Positions 15,834-24,093 of a stretch of 64,000 nt of DNA are shown here, piece by piece. The notes beneath the pieces are model-generated. The model made no database searches. It was not told where the DNA came from and saw nothing but the letters and a program-made list of their open reading frames with translations. The position numbers and the translations under genes were made by a program. The stretch spans positions 1,798,001-1,862,000 of the forward strand of contig CAWHWS010000002.1 of the NCBI GenBank assembly GCA_963833115.1, written 5' to 3'. This stretch comes from Hasllibacter sp963833115 (lineage in GTDB: Bacteria; Pseudomonadota; Alphaproteobacteria; Rhodobacterales; Rhodobacteraceae). The stretch's first letter is position 1, and each line of letters begins with the position of its first letter.

Positions 15834-17141
15834 TCAGTCGACGGGCAGGCCGCTGGGGACCGAGGCGGGCTTCAGGCGGGCGACGTCCCGCGCGGTGCGC
15901 CCCGTCAGGGCGTGGAGGAACGCGACCAGGTCCGCGACCTGCGCATCGCCGAGAGGGACGGGCGCGATGTCAAGGGCCGCGTCCTGGCGCGCCATCTCGC
16001 GGGAATCGGCGCGGATGGCGAAGTCGCCGGGGGCGAGCCAGGGCGCGGCGGGCAGGGCCGCGTCGGCCGCGCGCCAGGCGGCCCGGGCGGCGGCGGGATC
16101 GAGGTGATGGCGCACGATCCCCTCCAGCGTGGCGTAGGCGCCGTTATGGCCATACGGCGCGGTCAGGGCGACGTTGCGCAGCGCGGGGGTGCGGAAGCGG
16201 TAGGCGTCCTCGGCGAGGTCGCTCTCGCCCATGCGGCCGACGTCGCGGGGGACGGGGTCGAAGACGCGCGTTCGGCCGGGGCCGAAGGCGGGCAGGCCGA
16301 GCGCGTGGAAGCCCTGATCCGTGAGGAGGGGGCCGGAATGGCAGCCGGCGCAGCCCGCGGGGCCGTAGAAGAGCGCGAGGCCGCGCGCGGCGGCGCCGTC
16401 AAGCGGGATGCCGGCGAGGTGGTCGTCGAACGGGGAATCGTGCGAGACGAACGCCTCCGCCGTGAACGCGCCGATGGCCCGCGCGACGTGCACGATGCTG
16501 AGCTCGCCCGGCGCGTCCACCTCCTCGAAGGCCTGCGCGAAGGCGGCGGCATAGGCCGGCACCCCGCGCAGGCGCGCGGCGATGATCGGCCAGGCGGCGT
16601 CGATCCGGTCATGGGCGGCGCCGGCGATCTCGTTCTCGCCGGGGTTGCCGGCCATCTCGAACTGCGCGGTGAGGGGGAAGAGCGCCTGCGCGGCGATGAG
16701 CGTGGTCAGGCCCGGCGGCAGCCATTCCTCCGCCGGGGAGTTCCACCCGGTGCCGTAGAGGTCGGAGGCCTCCAGCCGGCCGTCGTGGAACATCGTCCGG
16801 ACCTCGCGGTGCCCGAGGTTCCACAGGCCGGGCGCGTTGCGCGGGACGCGCTTGGCGATGCGGGCGCGGCCCGTCCCGGCGGTGCGCTCGGGGCCGACCC
16901 CGACGCCGCCCTCCCCGATGCCCAGCGACAGGCCGTCCGCGGTGCCGTGCTCGAGCGAATGGCAGGTGGCGCAGGCGATGTTGCGGTTGCCCGACAGGAT
17001 CTTGTCGTGGAAGAGGAGGCGGCCCAGCTCGACCTGCGCCGCGTCCTGGGGCGCGAAGTCGGCCGGCGAGATCGGGGCGGGCAGCGGCTCGGCCCAGGCG
17101 GGCGCGGCGAGGAGGAGGGCGATATGAAGCGCGCGGTGCAT
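15834..17141 (-). CDS. Dihaem cytochrome c peroxidase / MauG-like protein
   Basis: A 435-residue periplasmic protein with a short signal peptide (MHRALHIALLLAAPAWA). Two haem c sites are visible: CATCH at residues 57-61 and CAGCH in the second half (FYGPAGCAGCHSGPLL). Other family stretches are LGRLLFHDKILSGNRNIACA and the C-terminal RTPALRNVALTAPYGHNGAY. The MauG/CcpA family reduces peroxide or forms high-valent iron for protein modification; which applies here cannot be told, and no methylamine genes are nearby. The start cannot be moved inward without losing the signal peptide, so its first 18 bases overlap those of the divergent gene at 17124. Confidence 0.9.
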   Translation of the reverse strand: MHRALHIALLLAAPAWAEPLPAPISPADFAPQDAAQVELGRLLFHDKILSGNRNIACATCHSLEHGTADGLSLGIGEGGVGVGPERTAGTGRARIAKRVPRNAPGLWNLGHREVRTMFHDGRLEASDLYGTGWNSPAEEWLPPGLTTLIAAQALFPLTAQFEMAGNPGENEIAGAAHDRIDAAWPIIAARLRGVPAYAAAFAQAFEEVDAPGELSIVHVARAIGAFTAEAFVSHDSPFDDHLAGIPLDGAAARGLALFYGPAGCAGCHSGPLLTDQGFHALGLPAFGPGRTRVFDPVPRDVGRMGESDLAEDAYRFRTPALRNVALTAPYGHNGAYATLEGIVRHHLDPAAARAAWRAADAALPAAPWLAPGDFAIRADSREMARQDAALDIAPVPLGDAQVADLVAFLHALTGRTARDVARLKPASVPSGLPVD

Positions 17142-17609
17142 GCGGCGATCCTGGCGATGACGGCGGCGCTGTCCAGCCCCGCCGCGGCGGACGTGGAGGA
17201 CGCGCGCGACCTCATGGAGGCGGGGCGCTTCGAGGAGGCCCGCGAGCGCCTCGAGCTCTACGCGCGCTCCGGCAACGCGGACGCCGAGGAGCTGACCGGG
17301 GTGCTCCACGCGCTCGGGCTCGGCGTGCCAGAGGACGACCGTCGCGCGTTCGAATGGTACATGCGCGCCGCCATGAAAGGGCACCCGGGCGCGCAATCGG
17401 GCGTCGCGTGGTACTACGAGGAGGGGCTCGGGATGCCGGCGCCGGACCTCGTGCGGGCCTATCTCTGGTACGTCCTCTCCACGATCGGGGGCGATCCCGA
17501 CGCGGCGATGAGCCTCGAGGAGATCGCCCGCCGCATGACGCCCGAGCAGATCGCGGCGGCGCAGGTGCTCGTGGACGACTACCGCCCCTGGATGTACCCG
17601 TTCCGGTGA
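17124..17609 (+). CDS. Sel1-like repeat protein, exported
   Basis: A 161-residue protein with a signal peptide (MKRAVHAAILAMTAALSSPA, cleavage after AAA) and about two Sel1-like (short TPR) repeats: ADAEELTGVLHALGLGVPED and HPGAQSGVAWYYEEGLG, each followed by the usual (R)AFEWYMRAA or RAYLWYVLST element. Such proteins act as periplasmic scaffolds. The ATG at 17124 gives the only good basic start for the signal peptide; the next ATG at 17157 would lose it. As a result the gene begins inside the 5' end of the divergent MauG-like gene. Confidence 0.8.
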   Translation: MKRAVHAAILAMTAALSSPAAADVEDARDLMEAGRFEEARERLELYARSGNADAEELTGVLHALGLGVPEDDRRAFEWYMRAAMKGHPGAQSGVAWYYEEGLGMPAPDLVRAYLWYVLSTIGGDPDAAMSLEEIARRMTPEQIAAAQVLVDDYRPWMYPFR

Positions 17610-17615
17610 GGGCGG

Positions 17616-19061
17616 TCAGTAGGCGTTCGTCGTGTCCAGCAGGCTGAGCGGCGTGCGGGCGATGATCTTGAGGTCGAGCCAGAGGGACCAGTTCTCGATA
17701 TAGGCGAGGTCGTGCATGACCCGGGCGCGCAATTGCTCGGGGTCCTCGATCGTGCCGCGGAAGCCGTTGACCTGCGCGAGACCCGTGATGCCGGGGGGCA
17801 GGCGGTGGCGGGCGGAGTACCCCTCCACCAGGCCCTCGAACGTCTGCTGCGAGGCGGACACCGCCCCGACCGCGTGCGGGCGCGGCCCCACCAGGCTCAG
17901 ATCGCCGCGCAGCACGTTCCAGAGCTGCGGCAGCTCGTCGATGGACGATCTGCGCAGGAGGCGGCCCACCCGGGTGACCCGCTCGTCCGACCGGCGCACG
18001 ACGCACCGCCCCTCGGGGTCCTGCGGATCGTCGCGCATGGTGCGGAACTTCAGGACCTCGACCGTGCGCTCGTTGAAGCCCGAGCGCGCCTGGCGGAAGA
18101 GGATCGGCCCCGGCCCCTCGAGCCGGATGGCGAGGGCGGCGAGCGCCATCACTGGCGCGAGGAGGATGAGCGCCAGCGTGCCGATGCCGAGGTCCAGGAG
18201 GCGCTTGGCGAGGCGGCGGCGGGCGGAGAAGCTGCCATCCGCCATCTTGACGAGGCCGCTGGCGCGCCCGGAGCCGAAGGCGAAGTCCTGGGTGAAGGCG
18301 GAGAGGTGCACCGGCACCGGCAGGACGGAGAACTTGCGCATCAGGCGCGCGATGAGCTGGTCCGCCGTGGGCGGCAGTGTGATGATGATCATGTCGATCT
18401 CCGCCCGCCGGGCGAAGGCCACGAGCTCGTCGAAGCGGCCGATCTTGGGCACGTCGAGCACGAGGTCGGGCGCCCGCTCGTCGGACCGGTCGTCGAAGAT
18501 GGCGCAGATGCGCACGTCGTTGCCCGGCCGGTCCTCCAGCCCGCGGATGAGGGCGTGCGCCCCCGCGCCGCCGCCCACCAGCACGGCGCGGCGCTCCGTC
18601 AGGCCGGACTCGACCGCCCAGTCCAGGATGGCGGCCAGCGCCGCGCGCACGGCGCCCAGAAGGAGGACGCCCGTGCCCAGCGCCACGCTGATCGTCATCA
18701 GGGCGGACTGGCCCGGCACCGCCGCGCCGACCACGATCCCCAGGCCGACGGATGGCAGGAGCGCCAGCACCGGGGAGGTCGGCGCGGGGCGCCGCAGCGA
18801 CCGGATCGCGTAGCCCCCCGAGGCCGCGAGCGCGATCACCCCCAGCAGCGCCGTCGCCGCCGCCGCCGCGAGCGCGGCGACGGGCGCGAACTCCAGCCGC
18901 GGCGCGCCCGCGAAGAGCCCGGCCCAGGTCGCGATCGTGAGGAGGAACGCGTCGATGGAGGCGGCCGCGAGCGCGAGCTGCGGCGCCGAGAACGACGGCC
19001 GCCGGAAGCGCCCGGCCAGGCGGATCGCCGCGGGGCTGAGCGTGATGTCGTGATGGGTCAT
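17616..19061 (-). CDS. Polyprenyl-phosphate sugar phosphotransferase (exopolysaccharide initiation)
   Basis: A 481-residue inner-membrane enzyme that would transfer a sugar-1-phosphate to undecaprenyl phosphate, the first step of exopolysaccharide or capsule assembly. The N-terminal half has several membrane helices and a Rossmann-like CoA-binding-type domain (RRAVLVGGGAGAHALIRGL). The C-terminal bacterial sugar transferase domain shows KRLLDLGIGTLALILLAP, LKFRTM, SSIDELPQLWNVLRGDLSL with VGPRP, and PGITGLAQVNGFRG. It looks like the WcaJ/PssY group. No glycosyltransferase genes lie beside it. An 11-bp hairpin separates it from the TRAP operon upstream. Confidence 0.93.
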   Translation of the reverse strand: MTHHDITLSPAAIRLAGRFRRPSFSAPQLALAAASIDAFLLTIATWAGLFAGAPRLEFAPVAALAAAAATALLGVIALAASGGYAIRSLRRPAPTSPVLALLPSVGLGIVVGAAVPGQSALMTISVALGTGVLLLGAVRAALAAILDWAVESGLTERRAVLVGGGAGAHALIRGLEDRPGNDVRICAIFDDRSDERAPDLVLDVPKIGRFDELVAFARRAEIDMIIITLPPTADQLIARLMRKFSVLPVPVHLSAFTQDFAFGSGRASGLVKMADGSFSARRRLAKRLLDLGIGTLALILLAPVMALAALAIRLEGPGPILFRQARSGFNERTVEVLKFRTMRDDPQDPEGRCVVRRSDERVTRVGRLLRRSSIDELPQLWNVLRGDLSLVGPRPHAVGAVSASQQTFEGLVEGYSARHRLPPGITGLAQVNGFRGTIEDPEQLRARVMHDLAYIENWSLWLDLKIIARTPLSLLDTTNAY

Positions 19062-19140
19062 TCGGTGCGGGTCCCCGGCGCGATTGCCTCGGGGGTCCGT
19101 CTAGGCCCGATTGGTAAACGAATGCTGAGCGCATCCGGGA

Positions 19141-19169
19141 GGGGGCGGCCCGGCCGGCGGGCCGCCCCC
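19141..19169 (-). terminator. Hairpin at the end of the TRAP/monooxygenase operon
   Basis: A perfect 11-bp stem (19141-19151 with 19159-19169) and seven-base loop about 20 bases beyond the stop of the minus-strand binding-protein gene. There is no U-tract on the minus strand; a short pyrimidine run follows on the plus strand. Confidence 0.5.
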
Positions 19170-19188
19170 GTCTCTTGAGCGCGGGGCC

Positions 19189-20247
19189 TCAGTTCATCTC
19201 GGCGTCGCGCCGGGCGTTCACCGTGGCCTCGGCCTCCGAGATCGCCTCGCGGAAGGTCGCGAGGATCTCCTCGCCGCCGTCGACGCTGGTGGCGAACCAT
19301 TCGTAGACCGGCTGCGCCGCCTCCTGGAACGCCTGCTTCTGCTCGGGGGTGGGCACGTAGATGTCGCCGCCGCCCGCGGTGAAGTCCTCGTAGGCCTGGA
19401 TCGACTTGCGCTTGGGCGAGGCGAAGGTCGCCTGCTGCAGGGCCGCGAACCCGTCGACCACGACGCGCTTCATGTCGTCGTCCATCGAGGCGAAGCGCTC
19501 GTTGTTCATCACCCAGATGGCGCCCATGTAGCTGTGCCCGTCGAGGGTGAGGTATTGCAGCCCGGCATCGGGGAACTTCATCGACATGATGTCGGTGATC
19601 CCGTTCGCCGTGCCCTGCACCACGCCGGTCTGGAGCGAGGTGAAGAGCTCGGGCCAGGCGATCGGCGTGGGCGAGGCGCCCAGCGCCTCGGTGAGCTCGA
19701 TGGCGAGGTCGGCCTCGATGGTGCGCAGCTTGAGCCCGTCCATGTCGCCGGGCGCCTCGACGCGGCGCTCGGTGTTGGCGAAGGAGCGCCAGCCGCCGGT
19801 GTTGCCGATGGTCATCAGGCGGATCGTCTCGCCCGAATCCTCCAGCATGCGCTGGCGCAGCTCCTGGGTGATCGTGCCCCCGGTGAGGACCTCCTCGGCG
19901 ATGCGGTCGTCGCTCATCAGGTAGGGCAGGTCGAAGATCTGGATGTAGGGGAACGCGCTCGCGGCGCCGCCCGAGGTGGTGACGTAGATGTCGATCGAGC
20001 CGTCGGCGACGCCCTGGATGCACTCGGCGCCGTTGCCGCACAGCTGCGTGCCGATGAAGAGCTCGACCTCGATCGCGCCGTTGGAGGCGTTCTCGACGTA
20101 GTTCTTGAACACCACGAGGCCGTCGTAGTCCTCGTCGTTCTCGTTGGAGTTGGCGGTGGCGCGCAGGGTGATGTCCTGCGCGAGGGCCGCCATGGGGGCG
20201 GCGAGGGCGGTGGTGGCCGCGAGGGCCGCGAGGGTCGTCTTGAGCAT
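19189..20247 (-). CDS. TRAP transporter substrate-binding protein (DctP family)
   Basis: A 352-residue periplasmic binding protein with signal peptide MLKTTLAALAATTALAAPMA (cleavage after ALA-Q). The DctP fold is seen in FKNYVENASNGAIEVELFIG, the LQTGVVQGTANG stretch, and GLKLRT, whose Arg in this family usually binds a carboxylate or sulfonate group. GGGAGG stands before the ATG. It is the last gene of the minus-strand operon SsuD-like monooxygenase, aldo-keto reductase, flavin reductase, DctQ, DctM, DctP. The context suggests that it binds a sulfonate or another compound oxidised by the monooxygenase; this is inference. Confidence 0.93.
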   Translation of the reverse strand: MLKTTLAALAATTALAAPMAALAQDITLRATANSNENDEDYDGLVVFKNYVENASNGAIEVELFIGTQLCGNGAECIQGVADGSIDIYVTTSGGAASAFPYIQIFDLPYLMSDDRIAEEVLTGGTITQELRQRMLEDSGETIRLMTIGNTGGWRSFANTERRVEAPGDMDGLKLRTIEADLAIELTEALGASPTPIAWPELFTSLQTGVVQGTANGITDIMSMKFPDAGLQYLTLDGHSYMGAIWVMNNERFASMDDDMKRVVVDGFAALQQATFASPKRKSIQAYEDFTAGGGDIYVPTPEQKQAFQEAAQPVYEWFATSVDGGEEILATFREAISEAEATVNARRDAEMN

Positions 20248-20273
20248 GGAATCCTCCCTGGATTGCGGATCGC

Positions 20274-21761
20274 TTATTGCACGAAGCCGGCGAGGCGCGG
20301 AACCGTCAGCGAGATCGCCGGCACGTAGGTTATGAGGAAGATGACCGCGACCTCCACCGCGAGGAAGGGCAGGATCGCCTTGGAGATCGCCTCCACCTTC
20401 TCGCCGGAGACGGTGGAGGCCACGAAGAGCACCAGCCCCATGGGCGGCGTCGCGAGGCCGACGGTCAGGTTGACGGACATGATGATCGCGAAATGCACCG
20501 GGTGCACGCCGAGATCGACGAAGACCGGGCCGAGGATCGGGCCCAGGATGATGATCGCCGGCCCCGCGTCGAGGAACATGCCCACGACGAAGAGGAGGAC
20601 GTTGATCAGGAACAGCAGGATCAGCGGGTTCTCCGAGAGGCCCAGGATGAACGCGCTCATCGTCTCGGGCGCGTGGGAGAGCGAGACCACCGTCTTGAAC
20701 GCGACCGCCGCGCCGACGAGGAGGAGGACCGCCGCGGAGGCCATCGCGCTGCGCGCCAGCACCCCGGGCAGGTCCGCCGCCGTCATCGAGCGCAGGACGA
20801 AGAAGCTCACCACCAGCGCGTAGGCCACGGCGATGGCGCTCGCCTCCGTGGGGGTGAACACGCCGGCGAGGATGCCGCCCAGGATGATGATCGGCGTCTG
20901 GAGAGGGGCGACTGCCCGCTTGCACACGAGGCGGAACTCGTGGCTCACGGCGCGGCGGTAGCGCATCAGGAGGAGGTGCGCGGGCAGGGCGAAGATCGCG
21001 AGCGCGAGCCAGATTTCGACGGCCAGGCCGATCCCCGCCAGCGACAGCAGCCCCATCGCGATCAGGTGGAGGACGAAGGCGAGGTTGAGCCGCAGGAGCG
21101 CGAACGAGGCCCAGTACTCGGTCGGGCGCATGTCCCGCGCCTTGGCGACGATGCGCTCGGCCTTGGGCAGGTCGTAGCGGTCCGCGAGGAGCCGCACCAT
21201 CACCATCAGGCCGACGCCCACGAGCACGCCGGGCACGATCCCCGCGAGGAAGAGCGCGGCCACGCTCTCGCCCATGACGTAGGCGTAGATGATCATGATC
21301 CCCGATGGCGGGATGATCGGGCCGATGACGCTGCTCGCCGCGGTGATCGCGGCGGCGAAGCGGCGGGTGTAGCCGTTGCGCTCCATCGCCGGGATGAGGG
21401 TCGAGCCCAGCGCCGAGGTGTCGGCGACGGCGGAGCCCGAGAGGCCCGCGAAGAGGATGGAGGAGAGGATGTTCACATGCGCGAGCCCGCCGCGCAGATG
21501 GCCCATGAACGCCTGGGAGAACTCGACGATGCGCCCGGTGATGCCGCCGCGGTTCATGACCTCGCCCGCAAGCATGAAGAAGGGCAGCGCCATGAGCGGG
21601 AAGCTGTCCATCCCGTTGTAGACGTTGCGGTACATGAGGGTGATGTCGCGCTCCGCCCCGGTCGCCCAGAGCATCAGTCCGGGCGCGGCCAGGAGCGCGA
21701 AGACGACCGGCAGGCCGATCATCAGCGTCACGAGGAAGAGCGGAAGGAACCAGATCAGCAT
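20274..21761 (-). CDS. TRAP transporter large permease (DctM family)
   Basis: A 495-residue inner-membrane protein with about twelve or more helices. Conserved TRAP-M stretches include PLFMLAGEVM-like LPFFMLAGEVMNRGGI, SSILFAGLSGSAVADTSALG, the IIPPSGIMIIYAYVMGESVAALFLAG loop region and GMFLDAGPAIIILGPIL. It is longer than the usual 420-430 residues because of an insert of about 70 residues in the middle (around residues 190-265) that holds extra hydrophobic stretches (LNLAFVLHLIAMGLLSLAG). It works with the small permease at 21970-22650 and the binding protein at 19189-20247. Confidence 0.95.
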   Translation of the reverse strand: MLIWFLPLFLVTLMIGLPVVFALLAAPGLMLWATGAERDITLMYRNVYNGMDSFPLMALPFFMLAGEVMNRGGITGRIVEFSQAFMGHLRGGLAHVNILSSILFAGLSGSAVADTSALGSTLIPAMERNGYTRRFAAAITAASSVIGPIIPPSGIMIIYAYVMGESVAALFLAGIVPGVLVGVGLMVMVRLLADRYDLPKAERIVAKARDMRPTEYWASFALLRLNLAFVLHLIAMGLLSLAGIGLAVEIWLALAIFALPAHLLLMRYRRAVSHEFRLVCKRAVAPLQTPIIILGGILAGVFTPTEASAIAVAYALVVSFFVLRSMTAADLPGVLARSAMASAAVLLLVGAAVAFKTVVSLSHAPETMSAFILGLSENPLILLFLINVLLFVVGMFLDAGPAIIILGPILGPVFVDLGVHPVHFAIIMSVNLTVGLATPPMGLVLFVASTVSGEKVEAISKAILPFLAVEVAVIFLITYVPAISLTVPRLAGFVQ

Positions 21762-21969
21762 GCCGCGCTCCCCGGGCCGGCGGCGCGGCGGCGAAGGGGG
21801 GCGCTCCCGCCCGCTTCGGCGCTGCGCGCCTGCCAGCGGTTGGGCCGGGCGCCGCGCGGGGCGCGGCGTGCCTCCGGCGGGGATATTGGGGCCGCAAAGA
21901 GGGCGCGGCGCGCCTCCCGCCGGTCCGGGGGGGGCGCGGATCCGGGGCGGGGCCGGGGAGCGGGCCCCC
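21762..21969. repeat. Intergenic GC-rich element between dctM and dctQ
   Basis: A 208-bp gap inside the TRAP operon. It contains GGCGCTCCCGCCCGC and GGTTGGGCCGGGC, both also present in the gap at 27186-27270, and the string CCTCCGGCGGGGATATTGG. Similar strings are frequent intergenic repeats in Rhodobacteraceae as I recall them. No gene is seen. Confidence 0.45.
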
Positions 21970-22650
21970 TCATTCGGCGCTCACGGCGTCGGTCTCGGGG
22001 ATGAAGGGGAGGCGCTCGCGCTCGCCCAGGAGCGAGATCACGAGGCGCAGGACCAGCTCGACATTGACCAAGATCAGGAGCTGCACGCCGACATAGAGCG
22101 AGGCGTACATCACCGCGAGCGGCATCTTGGTCCAGCCGCCCTCGACCCCGAAGGCCGGCCCCTCGCCGGAGCAGAGCGTCAGGTCCAGCCCGCCCAGCGC
22201 GTCCGGCAGCAGCGGCAGCGAGAACTCCAGCGTGAAGGGCAGCCACAGCGTCGACGACCGGAACAGGCAGCCCGACTGCACGTGCCCGGACGCGATCGGC
22301 AGCGCGTAGACCAGCACCACGAGCGACACCCCCGCCAGCGCCAGCGTCAGGAGCCCGGCGGCGACGCGGGGCAGGGCGCGCTCGAGCATGTCGATCGCCA
22401 CGAACCCGCCGCGGCGATAGGCGAGCGGCGCCATCAGCCCGGTCATCCAGAGCATCCCGAAGCGGGCCGCCTCCTCGGTCCAGTTGAGCGCGTCGCCCAG
22501 CACGTAGCGGAACACGACCTGCGCCAGGATGACCGCGACCATGACCCCGAGGAGGAGGATCGCCCCCCAGCGCGCGACCGCGAGGATCGCGGTGACGAGG
22601 GCCGCGAGCGGCCGCAGGACCGCCAGCAGCGGCGATGCCGTCATGGACAT
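21970..22650 (-). CDS. TRAP transporter small permease (DctQ family)
   Basis: A 226-residue membrane protein with four main helices, as in DctQ. Conserved features are FRYVLGDALNWTEEAARFGMLWMTGLM and RRGGFVAIDMLERALPR. It has a longer loop (around residues 120-175, with two Cys) between helices 3 and 4 than short DctQ proteins. It pairs with DctM, from which it is separated by a 208-bp repeat-containing gap. The ATG at 22650 is used; an alternative ATG is two codons in. Confidence 0.9.
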   Translation of the reverse strand: MSMTASPLLAVLRPLAALVTAILAVARWGAILLLGVMVAVILAQVVFRYVLGDALNWTEEAARFGMLWMTGLMAPLAYRRGGFVAIDMLERALPRVAAGLLTLALAGVSLVVLVYALPIASGHVQSGCLFRSSTLWLPFTLEFSLPLLPDALGGLDLTLCSGEGPAFGVEGGWTKMPLAVMYASLYVGVQLLILVNVELVLRLVISLLGERERLPFIPETDAVSAE

Positions 22651-22717
22651 GCCTTCTCCCTCCCCGATGTCGCCGCGCGCCGGGCGTCGCCCCCCGGCCG
22701 CGCGGCCCGCCTCGGCC

Positions 22718-23206
22718 TCAGGCCGCGGCCAGCTCTCCGTAGCGCCCCCCGGCGAAGACCAGGGCCGCGCCCTCGCGCTCCTGCGCCGCGGTGACGCGGC
22801 CGAGGATGAGGTGGTGGTCGCCCGCGTCGTGCACCGCGTGGGTGGCGCAGGTCAGGCGCGCGAGGCAGCCGTCGATCAGGGGCAGGCCGTCCGCCTCGCG
22901 CCAGTCCAGGCCGCCGAACGCGTCCGCGCTCCGGGTGAACGCGTCGGCGGCGGGGCGCTGCTCGGCGCCCATGACGTGCACGGCGAAGCGCTCCGCCGCG
23001 ACGAAGGCCGCCGCCCGGCGCGACGACTTGGCCGGCGACCAGAGGATCAGGGGCGGGTCGAGCGAGAGCGAGGCGAAGCTGTTGGCCGTGATCCCGACCG
23101 GCCCGTCCGGCCCCGCGCAGGTGATCACCGTCACGCCCGTGGGATAGCGCGAGAGCGCGGCGCGGAAGGCGAGCGGGTCGCCCGCGGGATCGAAGGCCGC
23201 GTTCAC
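22718..23206 (-). CDS. Flavin reductase (FMN) of a two-component monooxygenase
   Basis: A 162-residue flavin reductase-like split-barrel protein. Typical stretches are FRAALSRYPTGVTVITC, GITANSFASLSLDPPLILW and FAVHVMGAEQ, and the late DHHLILGRV with the family's conserved His. It would use NAD(P)H to supply FMNH2 to the SsuD-like monooxygenase encoded two genes upstream. The GTG start overlaps the stop of the aldo-keto reductase gene (GTGA), so the two are translationally coupled. Confidence 0.92.
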   Translation of the reverse strand: MNAAFDPAGDPLAFRAALSRYPTGVTVITCAGPDGPVGITANSFASLSLDPPLILWSPAKSSRRAAAFVAAERFAVHVMGAEQRPAADAFTRSADAFGGLDWREADGLPLIDGCLARLTCATHAVHDAGDHHLILGRVTAAQEREGAALVFAGGRYGELAAA

Positions 23207-24093
23207 GGGACCTCGCGGCCCAGGGCGGCCTCGTAGAGCTCGAACCAGGTCTGGCGGTCCATCTCGACGCGCATCGCGTCCGAGAACGTCTCGATCCGCG
23301 CCAGGGTGTTGGTGCCCATGACGGGCACGATGCCGGCGGGATGCGCCAGCAGGAACGCCACCGCCACCGCCGCCCGGTCCACGCCGTCGCGCCTGGCCAC
23401 CACGTCGCAGGCCGCGGCGATCCGGTCGTCCCCGGCCATCAGGGCACCGCCGCCGAGCGGCGACCACGCCATGGGATGCACGCCCGCGCGCTGATGGAAG
23501 GCCAGATCCCCGTTCGAGAACGGCTCCACCGCGCCCAGGCTGATCTCGATCTGGTTGGTCACGAGCGGCGCCTCGGTCGCGGCCGACAGCAGCTCCCAGT
23601 CCCAGGGCCGGAAGTTCGACACCCCGACCTCGCGCACCTTGCCCTCGGCGATCAGCGCGTCGAGCGTGCCGCCGGTCTCGTAATGGTCCATCAGGGGGTC
23701 GGGGCGGTGGATCAGCAGGAGGTCGATCCGCTCGATCCCCATGTCCCGCAGCGAGCTCTCCACCGACGCGCGGACATGCGCCTCGGACGTGTCGTAATGC
23801 TTCACCCGCACGGCGGAATGGCGGCCCATCGGCGCGACGATGTCGCACTTGGTGACGATCTCGATCCGGTCGCGCAGCCCCTTGTCGGCCTTGAGCGCGG
23901 CGCCGAAGATCGCCTCGGCCTCGTAGCCGCCGTAGATGTCGGCCTGGTCGAAGGTGGTGATCCCCTGCGCGAGGCAGGCGTCCATCTTGGCGCGCACCCG
24001 CTCGGGGGAGGTGTCCCCGTCATCCCCCAGCCGCCACATGCCGTAGACGATGCGGCTGATCTCGAGGTCGCCGAGGGTGGTGCGGGGGATCAT
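23203..24093 (-). CDS. Aldo/keto reductase
   Basis: A 296-residue NAD(P)H-dependent oxidoreductase with a TIM-barrel fold. The catalytic tetrad is visible: Asp in FDQADIYGGYEAE (with Tyr), Lys in IVTKCDIV, His in LLLIHRPDPL. It ends with the cofactor-binding part IVPVMGTNTLARIE and resembles the YdhF-type group. It sits between the monooxygenase and flavin reductase genes with four-base overlaps at both ends. A monooxygenase that splits a C-S bond releases an aldehyde, and this enzyme could reduce it; that link is inference. Confidence 0.92.
   Translation of the reverse strand: MIPRTTLGDLEISRIVYGMWRLGDDGDTSPERVRAKMDACLAQGITTFDQADIYGGYEAEAIFGAALKADKGLRDRIEIVTKCDIVAPMGRHSAVRVKHYDTSEAHVRASVESSLRDMGIERIDLLLIHRPDPLMDHYETGGTLDALIAEGKVREVGVSNFRPWDWELLSAATEAPLVTNQIEISLGAVEPFSNGDLAFHQRAGVHPMAWSPLGGGALMAGDDRIAAACDVVARRDGVDRAAVAVAFLLAHPAGIVPVMGTNTLARIETFSDAMRVEMDRQTWFELYEAALGREVP

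Noticed and set aside
15714..17609. A long plus-strand frame that would extend the Sel1-repeat gene far upstream
   Set aside because: The upstream part lies opposite the MauG-like gene and lacks motifs. The ATG at 17124 gives a proper signal peptide.
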